Source: Nitratifractor sp. (GTDB lineage Bacteria; Campylobacterota; Campylobacteria; Campylobacterales; Sulfurovaceae). From it: a stretch of DNA of 6,140 bases. Below the pieces are notes generated by a model. It ran no database searches. It saw only the letters and a list, made by a program, of their open reading frames with translations, and was not told where the DNA came from. This document shows, one piece after another, positions 5,497 to 6,140 of the stretch (its first letter is position 1; each line of letters begins with the position of its first letter). The DNA is taken from positions 1 through 6,140 of the forward strand of contig JANTGQ010000090.1 of NCBI GenBank assembly GCA_024762845.1, read 5' to 3'. A program made the translations under genes and the position numbers.

Positions 5497-5847
5497 CTAC
5501 TTCTCTTTCTCTTTGTTATACTGCTCTACATACTCAGGTGTACAAAAGATTCCACAGTGACACTTGCCCTCTTCTGGTATCTCTTTTTCGATTGCCGGCT
5601 TACATGGGCATATACGATCATCAGCACTTTTATGTTTTCCATTCTCTTCTACCACCATAAAACAAGGGCAAAATCTTTTACCATAGAGCATTTTGTGTCT
5701 TGCAAGTCCTAATTGAACACCCTCTACTACATCAAACTCAGAGTGGTATACCCATCCAAAGTTTTTATTTACTTTATCAGTAAACTTTTTTGTCTTCTCC
5801 ATCTCTGCTAAAAATTCTGGTGAACTCATATCTAATTGTTGTAACAT
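5497..5847 (-). CDS. Ferredoxin-thioredoxin reductase catalytic-chain-like iron-sulfur protein
   Basis: A 116-residue cytoplasmic protein with the three double-cysteine motifs of the FTR catalytic chain: CPC at 60-62, CPC at 80-82 and CHC at 96-98, with CHCGIFCTPEY close to the family's CHCxLFxTP. By analogy with the cyanobacterial enzyme, Cys60, 80, 82 and 96 would bind a 4Fe-4S cluster, and Cys62 and Cys98 form the redox-active disulfide that passes electrons from ferredoxin to thioredoxin. Differences: 13 residues rather than about 8 separate the second CPC from CHC, and there is a seventh cysteine (102). No variable chain (FtrA) gene is near, so it may act alone or with another partner. 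The ATG has a strong AAGGA (5854-5858) six bases upstream; M7 is a less likely start. First gene of the operon with dapE, under the extended -10 promoter at 5874-5882. Confidence 0.9.
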   Translation of the reverse strand: MLQQLDMSSPEFLAEMEKTKKFTDKVNKNFGWVYHSEFDVVEGVQLGLARHKMLYGKRFCPCFMVVEENGKHKSADDRICPCKPAIEKEIPEEGKCHCGIFCTPEYVEQYNKEKEK

Positions 5848-5873
5848 TACTATTCCTTCTGTAAATTTTGCAA

Positions 5874-5882
5874 ATTATATCA
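5874..5882 (-). promoter_or_regulatory. Extended -10 promoter of the FTR-dapE-ABC operon
   Basis: The minus strand reads TGATATAAT: TATAAT at 5874-5879 with TGn at 5880-5882. The start site would be near 5867, leaving a leader of about 20 bases that contains the AAGGA site. The -35 region falls on or next to the palindrome at 5889-5900. The tight spacing of the four following genes suggests that this promoter drives them all. Confidence 0.65.
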
Positions 5883-5888
5883 TAGCAC

Positions 5889-5900
5889 TTAAAGCTTTAA
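5889..5900. repeat. 12-base perfect palindrome between divergent promoters
   Basis: TTAAAGCTTTAA is a perfect palindrome. It lies 9 bases from the -10 box of the leftward FTR operon (5874-5879) and 12 bases from that of the rightward gatC gene (5913-5918), covering roughly the -35 position of both. It could be an operator shared by both promoters, or simply AT-rich promoter sequence; no known regulator consensus is recognised. Confidence 0.5.
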
Positions 5901-5912
5901 TACCTTTTTTTA

Positions 5913-5918
5913 TATAAT
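5913..5918 (+). promoter_or_regulatory. -10 box of gatC
   Basis: A consensus TATAAT is preceded by a run of seven T's (5904-5910), the T-rich upstream pattern usual for Campylobacterota vegetative promoters, and no -35 box is evident. Transcription would start near 5925, about 25 bases before the GTG start codon. Confidence 0.6.
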
Positions 5919-5949
5919 TGTTTTAACTTTATTAAAAAGGTGTAGTATC

Positions 5950-6140
5950 GTGAAAGTTGATATTGAGTTATTAGAAAAATTGGAGAAGTTGTCTCATCTA
6001 AAAATTGCAGATGAAAAAAAAGAGCAGGTAGTATCGCAACTCTCTGATATATTAGAGTATGTAGAGAACCTTAAAGAGTTAGATACATCTGCACTCGATG
6101 CACACTTCTCGACCCTAAGCGGTGGAACACCTTTGCGAGA
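5950..6140 (+). CDS. gatC: Asp-tRNA(Asn)/Glu-tRNA(Gln) amidotransferase subunit C, partial (3' end outside window)
   Basis: The frame begins with GTG at 5950 and is open to the window edge (63 full codons; GatC is usually about 95). The translation starts MKVDIELLEKLEKLSHLKI and includes the GatC pattern of an N-terminal helix with SHLKI, a second helix at about 29-44 (SQLSDILEYVENLKEL), and the extended linker ending in GGTPLR, which matches the conserved PLRED segment that wraps GatA. GatC stabilises the GatCAB complex, which converts misacylated Glu-tRNA(Gln) and/or Asp-tRNA(Asn) to the amide forms; bacteria of this group rely on it for Gln-tRNA. AAAAGGTG at 5935-5942 is a good Shine-Dalgarno 7 bases before the GTG, and no ATG competes. 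gatA and gatB are not visible here. The gene is transcribed divergently from the FTR-dapE operon. Confidence 0.9.
   Translation, partial: MKVDIELLEKLEKLSHLKIADEKKEQVVSQLSDILEYVENLKELDTSALDAHFSTLSGGTPLR

Noticed and set aside
1..6140. CRISPR arrays, insertion sequences, tRNA or rRNA genes
   Set aside because: I looked for regularly spaced repeats, terminal inverted repeats with transposase motifs and cloverleaf or rRNA sequence, and saw none; nearly all of the window is occupied by ordinary protein genes.

Overview
The window looks like chromosome from a low-GC Campylobacterota (epsilonproteobacterial) bacterium, most likely a free-living sulfur or hydrogen oxidiser of the Sulfurimonas/Sulfurovum type rather than Campylobacter or Helicobacter. 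Three things support this: glyA is followed by a DUF1882-type gene and a SPOR-domain gene, an order I recall from this phylum; a ferredoxin-thioredoxin-reductase-like gene is present; and promoters have T-rich or extended -10 architecture without clear -35 boxes. The genus is an inference. Coding density is high, no gene-free stretch exceeds about 130 bases, and I see no RNA gene, mobile element, CRISPR array or phage gene.

Layout from right to left, following transcription of the minus strand. At the right edge a plus-strand gatC begins at 5950 and runs off the window. Across a 102-base intergenic region with back-to-back TATAAT boxes and a perfect 12-base palindrome between them, a minus-strand operon starts. 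It holds an FTR catalytic-chain-like iron-sulfur protein (5847-5497), dapE (5491-4388), a small unrecognised membrane protein (4381-3989) and a LolD-type ABC ATPase (3978-3316), with gaps of only 5, 6 and 10 bases. An extended -10 promoter at 3293-3301 then precedes a DUF1439/YceB-like lipoprotein gene (3232-2699). After another intergenic region come glyA (2595-1345) and, overlapping it by 20 bases, the DUF1882-type gene (1364-843). A 128-base intergenic region with several dyad elements and a clear promoter leads to a SPOR-domain membrane protein gene (714-1), which is still open at the left edge.

Functionally the window mixes housekeeping and envelope genes. Amino-acid, cell-wall-precursor and one-carbon metabolism are represented by dapE (diaminopimelate and lysine) and glyA (serine to glycine), and tRNA-dependent amidation by gatC. 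The SPOR protein (peptidoglycan binding), the lipoprotein and the LolD-like ATPase point to envelope assembly. The least ordinary parts are the stand-alone FTR-like gene, the ABC ATPase paired with a small membrane protein instead of an FtsX-type permease, and the lipoprotein whose start codon seems to be TTG rather than the GTG two codons upstream. I do not see a clearly undescribed system; the region is mostly ordinary chromosome.
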